Shown: in pieces, positions 37,166 to 46,282 of the stretch
How the letters are laid out: every line of letters begins with the position of its first letter
Position numbering within the stretch: position 1 is the stretch's first letter
Assembly: GCA_030524105.1 (NCBI GenBank)
Contig: JAUNHE010000003.1
Location: 62,001 to 126,000 of the forward strand
Direction of reading: 5' to 3'
DNA from: Rothia sp. (in: high G+C Gram-positive bacteria)
GTDB taxonomy: Bacteria; Actinomycetota; Actinomycetes; Actinomycetales; Micrococcaceae
Length of the DNA: 64,000 nt
Position numbers and translations under genes: made by a program
The notes under the pieces: generated by a model
Told to the model about the DNA's origin: nothing
The model's database searches: none
The model's input: only the letters and a program-made list of their open reading frames with translations

Positions 37166-37569
37166 AAATTCCTGATCAGAACAGTCGTTTCGGAGATCTC
37201 GGATTGTCTTGGGTTCCCTTGTGTTCACAGGGAAGTGGGCGTTTCGCCTTCTCCGAGTGTACCTGCTCATTGGCGGTCCTTCGCGACTGATTCTGATGAC
37301 TTTATATTGAGACGCACCGATAATTCGAGGATCGTCAGCGGTCACCGAACGGAGCAGGTGGGTTCGCGATGCGATGCCCTGGTGCTCGACAATCACGCAG
37401 GATGCTTGATGTCAGGAAAAAGGATGCATTGGAAGAGTACGGCGTCTCGGTAACTTGCCTCACACCTCGGCTCGCTTCCTGCGGGGATCAAACAGAATCT
37501 CGAGGTCAGGAAATCGTGGCGCCTCCCGAGCTAAGTCAACCCGACTCCGCCCGTCGAGCTGACAGCGAC
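37166..37569. other. Left end of island, no gene seen
   Basis: 404 bases between attL and the regulator stop. Several open frames cross it, but none has a ribosome binding site or family resemblance. It may include integrase arm sites, which I cannot define. Confidence 0.5.
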
Positions 37570-38148
37570 TCACGCATGCTCTGGGTTGGCCCACCCCTCA
37601 TCACGGAGAGTGATTTCACTGGTCATGTCATCGAGGAATCTGATGACCGTTCGCCGCTCTGCAGAGGTGAGACGCGCAGCAGCGTGAAAGCGCTTCGCCT
37701 GCTGCCTTCCCACTGATTGCATCGCGGCTTCGCGAGTTTCCGAAGTGATCGAAATCGCCAGTGCGCGGCGATCGGAGGGATGCGCGGCCCGACTAATATG
37801 GCCCGCGCGCTCTAAACGGTCGAGCAACTTCGTTGTCGATGCGCTCGAAATCTTGAGGTGCGCTGCAATGGCGCTCGGGGTGGCGATCACTCCAGTATTC
37901 TCAGCCACGATCAGAAAATGCAGCGCCTGCATATCTGTTCGCCCAAGCCGCATATATCGCAGTGATGCTTCAGAAAGCTCTTGTTCGGCGTCTCGAAGTC
38001 GACCGAGTGCCGACATGATCTCGCTGATCTCCGTGATGTCGGCGGGATTAAATCCTGATCGATCGATCAGCTCCGATCTCGGATCGCTGCTATCGAGATG
38101 ATACATGCTCGACGGCGGCGGATTGCGAAGCTCGTCGGAACTAGTCAT
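37570..38148 (-). CDS. MarR-family regulator of the carotenoid operon (CrtR-like)
   Basis: A 192-residue winged-helix regulator: ADITEISEIMSALGRL dimerisation helix, then TPSAIAAHLKISSASTTKLLDRLERAGHISRAAHPSDRRALAISIT, the MarR recognition helix and wing with the DxR motif (SDRRA). Divergent from idi-crtE. In Corynebacterium glutamicum the MarR-type CrtR sits divergent from the crt operon and is derepressed by geranylgeranyl-PP; position and family make this the likely counterpart, although sequence orthology is unproven. Confidence 0.8.
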   Translation of the reverse strand: MTSSDELRNPPPSSMYHLDSSDPRSELIDRSGFNPADITEISEIMSALGRLRDAEQELSEASLRYMRLGRTDMQALHFLIVAENTGVIATPSAIAAHLKISSASTTKLLDRLERAGHISRAAHPSDRRALAISITSETREAAMQSVGRQQAKRFHAAARLTSAERRTVIRFLDDMTSEITLRDEGWANPEHA

Positions 38149-38257
38149 GATTGCATACTACCTCTGGTTAATAGGATGATTAGCTTATTGCTAGATCGGT
38201 TAATAATATGCTTTACTCTATATCGACATGTTGGATTCGGAGGATAGGAGGTGCGAC
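38149..38257. promoter_or_regulatory. Divergent promoter/operator region of the carotenoid operon
   Basis: An AT-rich stretch in an otherwise GC-rich island. GGTTAATA occurs twice, at about 38165 and 38198, separated by 33 bases, and other TTA/TAA-rich segments lie between. Likely binding region for the MarR regulator and promoter of both transcripts. AGGAGG at 38246-38251 serves idi. Confidence 0.5.
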
Positions 38258-38803
38258 GTGGAAGAGGTTGTTCTCGTTGACGAGCAAGGTAAGGAACTTG
38301 GCTTCGCCCGCAAGTCTGAAGTGCATACTCGCCACACGCCGTTACATCTCGCATTCTCGTGTTACCTGGTCAATGATCAGGGTCAGATCCTCGTGAGCCG
38401 TCGCGCCCTTGAGAAGAAAACTTGGCCCGGAGTATGGACCAACAGCTTTTGCGGCCATCCGGGAAGAAATGAGGCCACGACCGCGGCAGTCATTCGGCGC
38501 GCTGCTGGAGAACTCGGCACATCGATCACGGCTCTGCGGCTCGCGCTTCCAGATTTCCGATACCGGGCGGTCGACGCGAGCGGCATTGTAGAGAATGAAC
38601 TCTGCCCAGTGTTCATCGCCAACGTCACCGACACGTTACGACCGAACCCTGCCGAGGTCGCAGAGTGGTCGTGGGTCGACCGAACTGCGCTTGTCAATGC
38701 GGCTCGATCAACTCCATTCGCCTTCAGCCCCTGGATGGTCCTGCAGCTCCCTCAGATGGACCCGATACTCGCACAGCACGAGAACAAGGAGCGAGCGGTA
38801 TGA
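38258..38803 (+). CDS. idi: Isopentenyl-diphosphate delta-isomerase, type 1
   Basis: Converts IPP to DMAPP, supplying both C5 units for prenyl chain growth. The GTG at 38258, six bases after a perfect AGGAGG, gives 181 residues and the usual start (EEVVLVDEQGKELG); an ATG at 38228 would add 10 atypical residues. NUDIX-type fold with SRRALEKKTWPGVWTNSFCGHP (catalytic Cys about 65), and the acidic pair in GIVENELCPVF. Its stop overlaps the crtE start (ATGA). Confidence 0.92.
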   Translation: MEEVVLVDEQGKELGFARKSEVHTRHTPLHLAFSCYLVNDQGQILVSRRALEKKTWPGVWTNSFCGHPGRNEATTAAVIRRAAGELGTSITALRLALPDFRYRAVDASGIVENELCPVFIANVTDTLRPNPAEVAEWSWVDRTALVNAARSTPFAFSPWMVLQLPQMDPILAQHENKERAV

Positions 38804-39987
38804 CGCAGCAGACGCAGCACGATCCACGCTCCCGGCACGCTCAGCTTCAGGGCGCGCAGAGCGATGGAACCGAGGCACTGCGCCGTCAGGTCGAGAAGCA
38901 TCTCGCCGATTTCTTTGCGGAACAACAGTCGGCGGCCGAGGCGTACGGGATGGAGTTCTCTGGCCTCTGGGCTCTGGCCGGTGAGCATGTGCAAGGCGGC
39001 AAACTCGTGCGGCCTGTTCTGATGATGACGATCGTCGAGGCGCTGCTCGCAGCTGAAATAGGAACCATGTCAGCGAGCGGCACGAGCTCGGAAACTGCGT
39101 CTGGTGCTCTCGACCGCGCAACGTTGTTTCGTCTCGCGGTCGCTATCGAGATCTTGCACTACTCTTTCCTGCTGCATGACGATGTGATCGACGGCGACGT
39201 GATGCGGCGCGGCAAGCGAAACCTGATCGGTGCGCTGCAAGACACCCAGACGGCGACTCGGGACGATGTTGGTTCCAGCATGCGCGCTTTGCACTGGGCT
39301 AGCACGGGCGGGATCCTCATGGGTGACCTCCTGCTCTCTGCGACTCATCAGATCGTGGCCCGGGCGAAGCTTCCACACGAAACACGTCTTCGGTTGCTCG
39401 ACCTACTCGATCACACCATTTTCGAATCCGTGGCGGGTGAACTCACCGACGTGGGCCTTTCAGCCGACATTATTGCCCCTGATCTCCAGACGGTGCTCAC
39501 CATGTCTGCGCACAAAACCGCGACGTACACGTTCGAACTTCCGCTGCGCGTCGCAGCGATTCTCGCCGATGTCTCCCGGGAAACAGAGGGAGCCCTCATA
39601 ACCGCAGGCAGGCACCTCGGTCTCGCTTTCCAGTTACAAGACGACTACCTTTCCACGTTCGGGGACCCGCTAGAGCATGGGAAGGATGCCTTCTCTGATC
39701 TGCGTGAGGGCAAGCACACCGCGATTATCTCCTTTGCTCGGATGACCAGCGCGTGGGTGGAGATCGAGCAAGATTTTGGTAACCCCGACCTGTCGTACGA
39801 GAGTGGAGAGGCGATGCGGGATCTCCTCGCAGAATGCGGCGCCGAGCGATTCATGCGTGACCTCGTGGAAGAACAGACTGCCGCGCTCTTCGAACTGTTT
39901 GCTCGCGGAAGCGCCGTACCGATACCGTCTGCTGCGCGAGAAGTGCTCCTCGGATTAGCGGCTGAACTCGATAGGCGCCGCGCATGA
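38800..39987 (+). CDS. crtE: Geranylgeranyl diphosphate synthase (polyprenyl synthetase)
   Basis: Elongates DMAPP with IPP to the C20 precursor GGPP. The ATG at 38800 overlaps the idi stop and gives 395 residues. First Asp-rich motif DDVID at 127-131, second DDYLSTFGD at 281-289, and the IPP-binding GKLVRP at about 67-72. The N-terminal 30 residues are polar and probably disordered. Overlaps crtB by four bases. Confidence 0.93.
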   Translation: MTQQTQHDPRSRHAQLQGAQSDGTEALRRQVEKHLADFFAEQQSAAEAYGMEFSGLWALAGEHVQGGKLVRPVLMMTIVEALLAAEIGTMSASGTSSETASGALDRATLFRLAVAIEILHYSFLLHDDVIDGDVMRRGKRNLIGALQDTQTATRDDVGSSMRALHWASTGGILMGDLLLSATHQIVARAKLPHETRLRLLDLLDHTIFESVAGELTDVGLSADIIAPDLQTVLTMSAHKTATYTFELPLRVAAILADVSRETEGALITAGRHLGLAFQLQDDYLSTFGDPLEHGKDAFSDLREGKHTAIISFARMTSAWVEIEQDFGNPDLSYESGEAMRDLLAECGAERFMRDLVEEQTAALFELFARGSAVPIPSAAREVLLGLAAELDRRRA

Positions 39988-40937
39988 AGCAGGACGCCTT
40001 CGGATACGGTACAGGAACTCTCACGCCTGCGCTCAGACGATTTACTCGTGCCGCCGAGAACGCTTCGAGCGCGGTCATCGCGAACTATTCGACCTCCTTC
40101 GGGCTCGCGACCAGCCTCTTAGGGCGACAGCATCGCGGCCATGTGAAGAATATTTATGCGATGGTGCGAATTGCAGATGAAATCGTCGATGGCGTGTCAG
40201 CAGAGGCAGGCCTGACCGTGCAGCAGCAGCACGACGTGCTTGACCAGTATGAACACGAAGTCCACCGGGCCATGCAGTTCGGCTATTCAAGTGATCTCGT
40301 CATCCACGCTTTCGCACGCACGGCCCGCGCGGCGGGGATTGACACGTCACTCACCGCGCCATTCTTCGCATCGATGCGACGAGACCTCGCCAGTGCCGGC
40401 GGCGACCAGCTCGCCTTCGACACGTCCGCCCATGCTCACTACGTGCATGGTTCGGCCGAGGTCGTGGGACTCATGTGCCTGCGCATTTTCGTGCGGGATC
40501 GCAATTTCGAGTGGTCTGCGATCGATGGCTCGGCGGGAGTCAACCTCGCCGATGACCGCTCCCTTCTGGTGCACGGGGCCCGGCAACTGGGTGCCGCATT
40601 CCAGAACATCAATTTCCTGCGCGACCTCGCTGACGACACTTCCCGACTGGGCCGCAACTACCTCACCGATACCGGCAGGCTCGACGATGCAGGCCGTGAT
40701 GCCTGGGTCGCGACGATACGCAGACAGCTCAGCGATGCGGAGAGCGTGATCCCGCTGCTGCCTAAAGACGCCCGAGCCGCAGTGCGCAGCGCACTCGCAC
40801 TCTTCAACGCTCTCACGAATAGGATCACTCGCACCCCGGCGGCCGAACTTTATCGAACGAGGGTGCGAGTGGCGAACCCCATGAAGCTGCTGCTCACTGC
40901 TCGCGCACTCGTGACGACCTGCTTGGAGGGCAAGTGA
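39984..40937 (+). CDS. crtB: Phytoene synthase
   Basis: Condenses two GGPP to C40 phytoene. The 317-residue squalene/phytoene synthase has the first Asp-rich motif in RIADEIVDG (residues 63-70), the second in NFLRDLADD (210-218), YSTSFGLAT at the N-terminus and GRNYL after the second motif. ATGA overlap with crtE and TGATG junction with crtI. Confidence 0.94.
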   Translation: MKQDAFGYGTGTLTPALRRFTRAAENASSAVIANYSTSFGLATSLLGRQHRGHVKNIYAMVRIADEIVDGVSAEAGLTVQQQHDVLDQYEHEVHRAMQFGYSSDLVIHAFARTARAAGIDTSLTAPFFASMRRDLASAGGDQLAFDTSAHAHYVHGSAEVVGLMCLRIFVRDRNFEWSAIDGSAGVNLADDRSLLVHGARQLGAAFQNINFLRDLADDTSRLGRNYLTDTGRLDDAGRDAWVATIRRQLSDAESVIPLLPKDARAAVRSALALFNALTNRITRTPAAELYRTRVRVANPMKLLLTARALVTTCLEGK

Positions 40938-42532
40938 TGACCAAGACCCTCGTGATCGGTGCGGGAATCGCCGGCCTCGCAACGGCGGCACTGCTCGCGC
41001 ACGAAGGCCACGATGTGCACGTGCTCGAAAGGAATGATCAGGTGGGCGGCCGCGCGGGGCTCTTCGAACGTGACGGCTTCCGATTCGACACCGGACCTTC
41101 CTGGTATCTCATGCCGCGTGTGTTCGATCACTTCTTTGAACTCCTCGGCACCACTACCGCGGAACAACTCGACCTCACCTTTCTCAGGCCTGGCTATCGC
41201 GTCTTCAGCGAACCTGATGCAGGCGGGGTGCGACGCGACCCTCTGACGATTCCGCTGGGCAAGCACCGCGTGCTCGATACCTTCGACCGCGTCGAGCCCG
41301 GCAGCGCCAAAACGCTGTCGACATACCTGCGGTCGGCGCAGCGCGCCACCCGCATGGCCGAGAAGTACTTTCTCTACAACCCCTTTACCAAGCTCTCGTC
41401 GCTCGCCAACAGGGAAGTCCTCGGGGCCCTACCAGAACTCGCGAGGCTGCTCGGCACTTCGCTCGAAACGTATGTGGCGAAGAGATTCACGGATCCCGTG
41501 CTCCGACAGGTGCTCGGGTACCCCGCCGTGTTTCTCGGAACGAATCCCGCAGACGCCCCCACGATGTACCATCTCATGAGCGCGCTCGATCTCGACGCTG
41601 GTGTCCAATATCCGATGGGCGGGTTCTGGCAGGTCGCAGAGCGCCTCGCTGCGCTCGCCACCAATGCCGGAGCGCAGATCACCACCGGTGCCGAGGTGAC
41701 GCGCATCGTCACCGAGGTTACGGGCCGGAAACGGAGAGCCACGGGGGTGATGTGGCGAGATGCCGATGGCGTGTCGCGCCTAGAAGACGCCGACATCGTC
41801 GTCTCCTCGGCTGACCTCCACCACACGGAAACACAGTTGATCGCGCCTGAGCACCAGAGCTATCCCGAGCGCTGGTGGCGGAAGCGCACGAGCGGCCCGG
41901 GTGCGGTGATCGGCATGCTCGGCGTGAGGGGGGAGATCCCCGAGCTTCCGCACCACTCACTGTTCTTCACGAACGACTGGAAGGAGAACTTTGACTCCAT
42001 TTTCGGTGATGACCGTCGCGTACCCGTCCCCGCCTCGATCTACGTCTGCAAGCCCAGCGCAACCGATCCGGGTGTTTCTCCTGAAGGTCACGAGAACTTG
42101 TTCATTCTGATCCCGGTTCCGGCCGACACCGGTATCGGCCACGGTGGTGCCGACGGCAGTGGCGATCGGGCCGTCGAGCAGGCCGTAGACCGAGCCATTG
42201 CGCAGCTCGAAAGCTGGGCGGGTATCCCGGATCTTGCGAGCCGCGTTGTCGTGCGCGAGACCCGGGGGCCTGCGAACTTCGCAACCGCTTACCATTCCTG
42301 GCAGGGCGGGATGCTCGGACCCGCACACATTCTCAGTCAGAGCGCACTCTTTCGCGCGCAGAACGCATCACTGAAGATCGGGAATCTCTTCTACTCCGGC
42401 GCCACCACGGCGCCCGGCGTCGGTGTTCCGATGTGCCTGATTAGTGCCGAGCTCGTGCTGAAGCGTATTCGCGGGGATCACAGCGCCGGGCCATTGGCCG
42501 CCCCGCTGCAACTCGCTGGGGGAGCCGCCTGA
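40937..42532 (+). CDS. crtI: Phytoene desaturase
   Basis: A 531-residue CrtI-type flavin desaturase that converts phytoene to lycopene in four steps, as needed for C50 products. N-terminal GAGIAG dinucleotide fold at 8-13 followed by VLERNDQVGGRAG, FDTGPSWYLMP, and a C-terminal FAD motif with LFYSGATTAPGVGVPMCLISAEL. GGAGGG lies six bases upstream of the ATG; an in-frame GTG precedes it directly. Ends one base into the next gene. Confidence 0.94.
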   Translation: MTKTLVIGAGIAGLATAALLAHEGHDVHVLERNDQVGGRAGLFERDGFRFDTGPSWYLMPRVFDHFFELLGTTTAEQLDLTFLRPGYRVFSEPDAGGVRRDPLTIPLGKHRVLDTFDRVEPGSAKTLSTYLRSAQRATRMAEKYFLYNPFTKLSSLANREVLGALPELARLLGTSLETYVAKRFTDPVLRQVLGYPAVFLGTNPADAPTMYHLMSALDLDAGVQYPMGGFWQVAERLAALATNAGAQITTGAEVTRIVTEVTGRKRRATGVMWRDADGVSRLEDADIVVSSADLHHTETQLIAPEHQSYPERWWRKRTSGPGAVIGMLGVRGEIPELPHHSLFFTNDWKENFDSIFGDDRRVPVPASIYVCKPSATDPGVSPEGHENLFILIPVPADTGIGHGGADGSGDRAVEQAVDRAIAQLESWAGIPDLASRVVVRETRGPANFATAYHSWQGGMLGPAHILSQSALFRAQNASLKIGNLFYSGATTAPGVGVPMCLISAELVLKRIRGDHSAGPLAAPLQLAGGAA

Positions 42533-42909
42533 TGGGTGCGCTCTACCTCCTCGCCCTGCTCATCGGCATAGGCTGCATGCTTCTGCTCGATCGCCGTTTC
42601 AAGCTGTTCTTTTGGCATGATCCGGGAGCGGCTCTGCTCGTCACCGTCGTGGGAGTCGTGCTCTTCCTCGTGTGGGACATCGCCGGGATTGCGGCCGGCA
42701 TTTTCTTGCGCGGAGATTCTGCGGCAGCCACCGGAATCGTACTCGCCCCAGAGCTGCCGCTCGAAGAGCCCATCTTTCTGGTGTTCTTGGTGCTCTGCAC
42801 CATGGTGATATATACGGGTTCCGCTAGACTACTGTGCGCCAGGTGTTCCCATGTCTCGATCGAGCACGAGCATCGGAACAGCAGTGACCATCGAGACGAT
42901 CTCGCATGA
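42532..42909 (+). CDS. crtYe: C50 carotenoid cyclase subunit (CrtYe-like lycopene cyclase domain)
   Basis: A 125-residue three-helix membrane protein of the heterodimeric lycopene cyclase type. Conserved FFWHDPGAA, LVWDIAGIAAGIFLRG and LPLEEPIFLVFLVLC (the P-x-E-(E/D) motif). It ends in a hydrophilic tail of about 20 residues rich in His, Glu and Asp. It should pair with the cyclase half of the next protein to cyclise a C50 chain. Start and stop overlap both neighbours. Confidence 0.87.
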   Translation: MGALYLLALLIGIGCMLLLDRRFKLFFWHDPGAALLVTVVGVVLFLVWDIAGIAAGIFLRGDSAAATGIVLAPELPLEEPIFLVFLVLCTMVIYTGSARLLCARCSHVSIEHEHRNSSDHRDDLA

Positions 42910-44090
42910 GCTATCCGGAACTTGCACTCACTGGAGTCGGCATAGCGATCGGAGGCGGCGCTGCCGCGTGGTGGGTCGCGCATCGGTGGGGAAGCCGCCC
43001 ATCACTGAGCACGCTGGCTGTCGTGGTCACTGTTGTCGCGCTCTTCGTACTCACCGCTGTCTTCGATTCGATTATGATCGCTGCTGGCTTCTTCCACTAC
43101 GATCCGGATGCACTCGCCGGACCCTTGATCGGGCTCGCTCCGATCGAAGACTTCGCCTATCCGCTTGCCGGAGCAGTACTGTTGCCCGCCTTGTGGGTGC
43201 TTGTCGCGCGAGGGGGTGCCGATCGCAGAGCCGCATTCGCACAGCTGGTGCTCGCATCCCGGCCGGTCAGCTGGGTTAACACGGCTTTTCCTTTCGGCGC
43301 TGCATATCTCTTGACCGTTCGCGAGATCGATTGGGTGTTCGTGGTCGGCGTGCTGTACTTCCTCATCCCCTACAACTTCGCAATGTACGGCATTAACGAC
43401 GTCTTTGACTACGCGTCAGACCTAAAGAATCCACGCAAGGGCGGCATCGAAGGGGCATTGCTCGCACCGACGCTTCACCGACCTACCATCTGGAACGCGA
43501 TCGTGAGCAACCTTCCATTCCTTGTGCTGCTCGGATCCGCCGGTGGACCAGCGGCCTGGTTGGCCTTGGCCGTGAGCGCGTTCGCGGTGGTCGCGTACTC
43601 TGCACCAGGGCTCCGTTTCAAAGAACGACCCGTGCTCGACTCACTTACCTCAAGCACCCACTTCGTGAGTCCAGCTGTGGTCGGGCTCACCCTCGCCGGG
43701 GCCGTGCTCACCTGGTCGCTCGTGCTCGTGCTCGTTGCGTTCTTTCTCTGGGGGGTGGCCGCACACGCCTTTGGTGCGATTCAAGATATTCGACCCGACC
43801 GTAAAGCGAATATCCATTCGATCGCTACAGCCTTCGGCGCCCGCGCCACCGCACGTTTCTCGCTTGTCATGTGGGCGCTAGCGGGGCTCGTGATGCTCGC
43901 AACAGAGTGGCCCGGGCCGCTCGCGGCAGTTCTCGCTGTGCCGTACCTCGTGAATTGCGCACCTTGGTGGAATGTCACCGACGAATCGTCATCCGAAACA
44001 AACCGTGCGTGGCGGCGCTTCATCTGGCTGAACTATATCTCCGGCTTCTTCGCCACCCTCATCCTGATTATGGAATGGAATCTGTCATGA
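42906..44090 (+). CDS. Fusion: lycopene cyclase subunit (CrtYf) + lycopene elongase (CrtEb)
   Basis: A 394-residue membrane protein combining two activities. Residues 1-110 are a second heterodimeric cyclase domain (FDSIMIAAGFFHYDPDALAG, APIEDFAYPL with PIED at 79-82). Residues 118-394 are a UbiA-type prenyltransferase with Asp motifs NDVFDYASD (164-172) and DIRPD (294-298), as in lycopene elongases that add two C5 units to lycopene. In Corynebacterium glutamicum crtYf and crtEb are separate adjacent genes; here the frame runs through with no stop. This indicates a C50 cyclic product; the ring type cannot be read from sequence. Confidence 0.85.
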   Translation: MSYPELALTGVGIAIGGGAAAWWVAHRWGSRPSLSTLAVVVTVVALFVLTAVFDSIMIAAGFFHYDPDALAGPLIGLAPIEDFAYPLAGAVLLPALWVLVARGGADRRAAFAQLVLASRPVSWVNTAFPFGAAYLLTVREIDWVFVVGVLYFLIPYNFAMYGINDVFDYASDLKNPRKGGIEGALLAPTLHRPTIWNAIVSNLPFLVLLGSAGGPAAWLALAVSAFAVVAYSAPGLRFKERPVLDSLTSSTHFVSPAVVGLTLAGAVLTWSLVLVLVAFFLWGVAAHAFGAIQDIRPDRKANIHSIATAFGARATARFSLVMWALAGLVMLATEWPGPLAAVLAVPYLVNCAPWWNVTDESSSETNRAWRRFIWLNYISGFFATLILIMEWNLS

Positions 44091-46282
44091 CCAAAGTGCC
44101 AAAGTGGCTGCGCATTCTTCTCCCGGCCGCACTCATCATTGTGTGGCTTGCTGCGGCAGGTGTCGGTGGTCCCTACTTCGGGAAAGTGGACGAGGTGTCG
44201 TCGAACGATCAAACGACCTTCCTCCCGGAATCGGCTGATGCGACCCAAGTCCAAGAACTCTCAGGCGAATTCACTGAGTCCGATGCGGTCCCCGCAATCG
44301 CCGTGGTCGTGGGCGACAACGTGCTCACTGAGGACGAGGTGACCGCGATCGGTGAGGAGATCGCCGCACTCACGGCGCTCCCCGGGGTGGAGGACGACGT
44401 GTCACCAGCCCTGCCATCGGAAGATGGTAGGGCCGTGCAGGCATTCGTGCCCATCTCGAGCGATGCCGACATCGGAGACACCGTCGCGGAAGTCGGTGAC
44501 GAACTGCGTGCGAACGCCCCACCCGGCACCACCGTATACATCACGGGCCCCGCGGGTTTCACCGCAGATCTCACCGCGGCGTTCGCGGGCATCGACGGAC
44601 TCCTGCTCGGGGTGGCGCTGCTCGCGGTACTCATCATCTTGGTTCTCGTCTACCGTTCCATCCTGCTGCCGATCGCGGTGCTCTCGACCAGCCTGTTCGC
44701 GCTGTGCGCGGCACTGCTGCTCGTATGGTGGCTCGCGAAGTGGGAGATCCTGCTTCTCAGCGGCCAAACGCAGGGCATTCTGTTTATTCTGGTGATCGGC
44801 GCTGCAACCGATTACTCGTTACTGATGGTGGCGAGATACCGCGAAGAGCTACGCGTAAACTCCGACAAGTGGACGGCCACTGTGAAGGCGATTAAAGGGT
44901 CGATCGAACCGATTCTCGCCTCGGGAGGCACGGTCATCGCGGGTCTCCTGACGCTGCTGCTCAGTGATCTGAAGTCGAACAGCACTCTCGGACCGGTCGC
45001 CTCGATCGGTATCGTATTCGCGATGCTTGCGGCGCTGACCCTGCTGCCGGCAATCCTGTTCGCGTTCGGCCGAGTAGCGTTTTGGCCTCGCCGTCCGAAA
45101 TTCGAGCCGGAGGTGGTCGCAGCCGAGAACGGCATGCCCGAGAAGAGCATCTGGACGAAAGTGGCGCGATTGGTGCAACGCCGCCCCCGGGCCGTATGGA
45201 TCGCCACCACCATTGTGCTACTCATCGGCGCAGTCGGCATCACGCAACTGAAAGCAGACGGTGTTCCCAGCTCCGACCTCGTGCTCGGCACATCGGAAGC
45301 ACGCGATGGCCAGGTCGCTCTCGGCGAGCATTTCGCCGACGGGTCCGGCAGCCCCGCTCAAGTCGTTGCTGCCGAGTCTGAGTTCGATGTCGTTATCGAT
45401 ACGCTGCGTGGAATTTCCGGGATTGAAGCCATAACCGTGACATCGGCCGATTCGCCGAGCGGATCCGCGCCGGTCACGGCCGAAGGCATCGAGCCGTTCG
45501 GTCCTCCCGGCACCCCCGCGCCTGAACCGACCGTCGTCAACGGGAACGTGCTGCTGCAAGCCACATTGACCGATGCCGCAGATTCGGCCGCGGCGGCAGA
45601 CACCGTGCGCGAGCTGCGAGCCGAGCTCGACGACGTGGCTCCAGACACCCTGGTGGGAGGTGTGACCGCAACATCGGTTGACACGAACGATGCATCGATC
45701 CATGACCGAAATCTGATCATCCCGATCATTCTCGTCGTTATCCTGTTGATCTTGATGCTGCTGCTGCGATCGATTGTCGCTCCGTTGCTCCTGATCATCA
45801 CCACGGTGATCTCCTTCGGAACAGCCATGGGTGTCGCAGCACTTGTCTTCAACGGGATCTTCGACTTCCCCGGTGCTGATCCGGCGGTGCCGCTATTCGG
45901 CTTTGTGTTCCTCGTGGCGCTCGGCATCGACTACAACATCTTCCTGATGACGCGGGTGCGGGAGGAATCACTCAAATACGGCACCCGTGAAGGCGTGTTG
46001 CGTGGGCTCACCATAACTGGCGGGGTGATCACCTCAGCGGGTGTGGTACTCGCCGCTACCTTCGCGGCACTGTCAGTGATCCCGATCCTGTTCCTGCTGC
46101 AACTGGCGTTCATCGTAGCTTTTGGGGTACTACTTGACACCTTCGTGGTGCGTACACTGCTGGTGCCCGCGCTCACCTACGACATCGGCCGCGCAGTCTG
46201 GTGGCCCTCGAAGCTGTCGCGCGCGCCACAGCAGCCACGTTTCCGCATCTCACGGCATGACCGAACGGAGCGCCGAACGTGA
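44087..46282 (+). CDS. MmpL/RND-family transporter in the carotenoid operon
   Basis: A 731-residue MMPL-family protein with about 12 membrane helices in two repeats, each with one helix, a periplasmic-type loop and five helices. Key segments: VIGAATDYSLLMVARYREEL (near 240-259) and LGIDYNIFLMTRVREES (near 612-628), the paired Asp-Tyr motifs of proton-driven MmpL proteins. The ATG overlaps the fusion-gene stop by four bases; the long upstream frame is a shadow. The C. glutamicum crt operon also includes an MmpL-like gene, so this protein may move the carotenoid or a derivative in the membrane. Confidence 0.85.
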   Translation: MTKVPKWLRILLPAALIIVWLAAAGVGGPYFGKVDEVSSNDQTTFLPESADATQVQELSGEFTESDAVPAIAVVVGDNVLTEDEVTAIGEEIAALTALPGVEDDVSPALPSEDGRAVQAFVPISSDADIGDTVAEVGDELRANAPPGTTVYITGPAGFTADLTAAFAGIDGLLLGVALLAVLIILVLVYRSILLPIAVLSTSLFALCAALLLVWWLAKWEILLLSGQTQGILFILVIGAATDYSLLMVARYREELRVNSDKWTATVKAIKGSIEPILASGGTVIAGLLTLLLSDLKSNSTLGPVASIGIVFAMLAALTLLPAILFAFGRVAFWPRRPKFEPEVVAAENGMPEKSIWTKVARLVQRRPRAVWIATTIVLLIGAVGITQLKADGVPSSDLVLGTSEARDGQVALGEHFADGSGSPAQVVAAESEFDVVIDTLRGISGIEAITVTSADSPSGSAPVTAEGIEPFGPPGTPAPEPTVVNGNVLLQATLTDAADSAAAADTVRELRAELDDVAPDTLVGGVTATSVDTNDASIHDRNLIIPIILVVILLILMLLLRSIVAPLLLIITTVISFGTAMGVAALVFNGIFDFPGADPAVPLFGFVFLVALGIDYNIFLMTRVREESLKYGTREGVLRGLTITGGVITSAGVVLAATFAALSVIPILFLLQLAFIVAFGVLLDTFVVRTLLVPALTYDIGRAVWWPSKLSRAPQQPRFRISRHDRTERRT

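Noticed and set aside
37145-37716. Plus-strand open frames near the left end of the island
   Set aside because: They overlap the regulator gene or the non-coding left end, have no ribosome binding sites and resemble no family.
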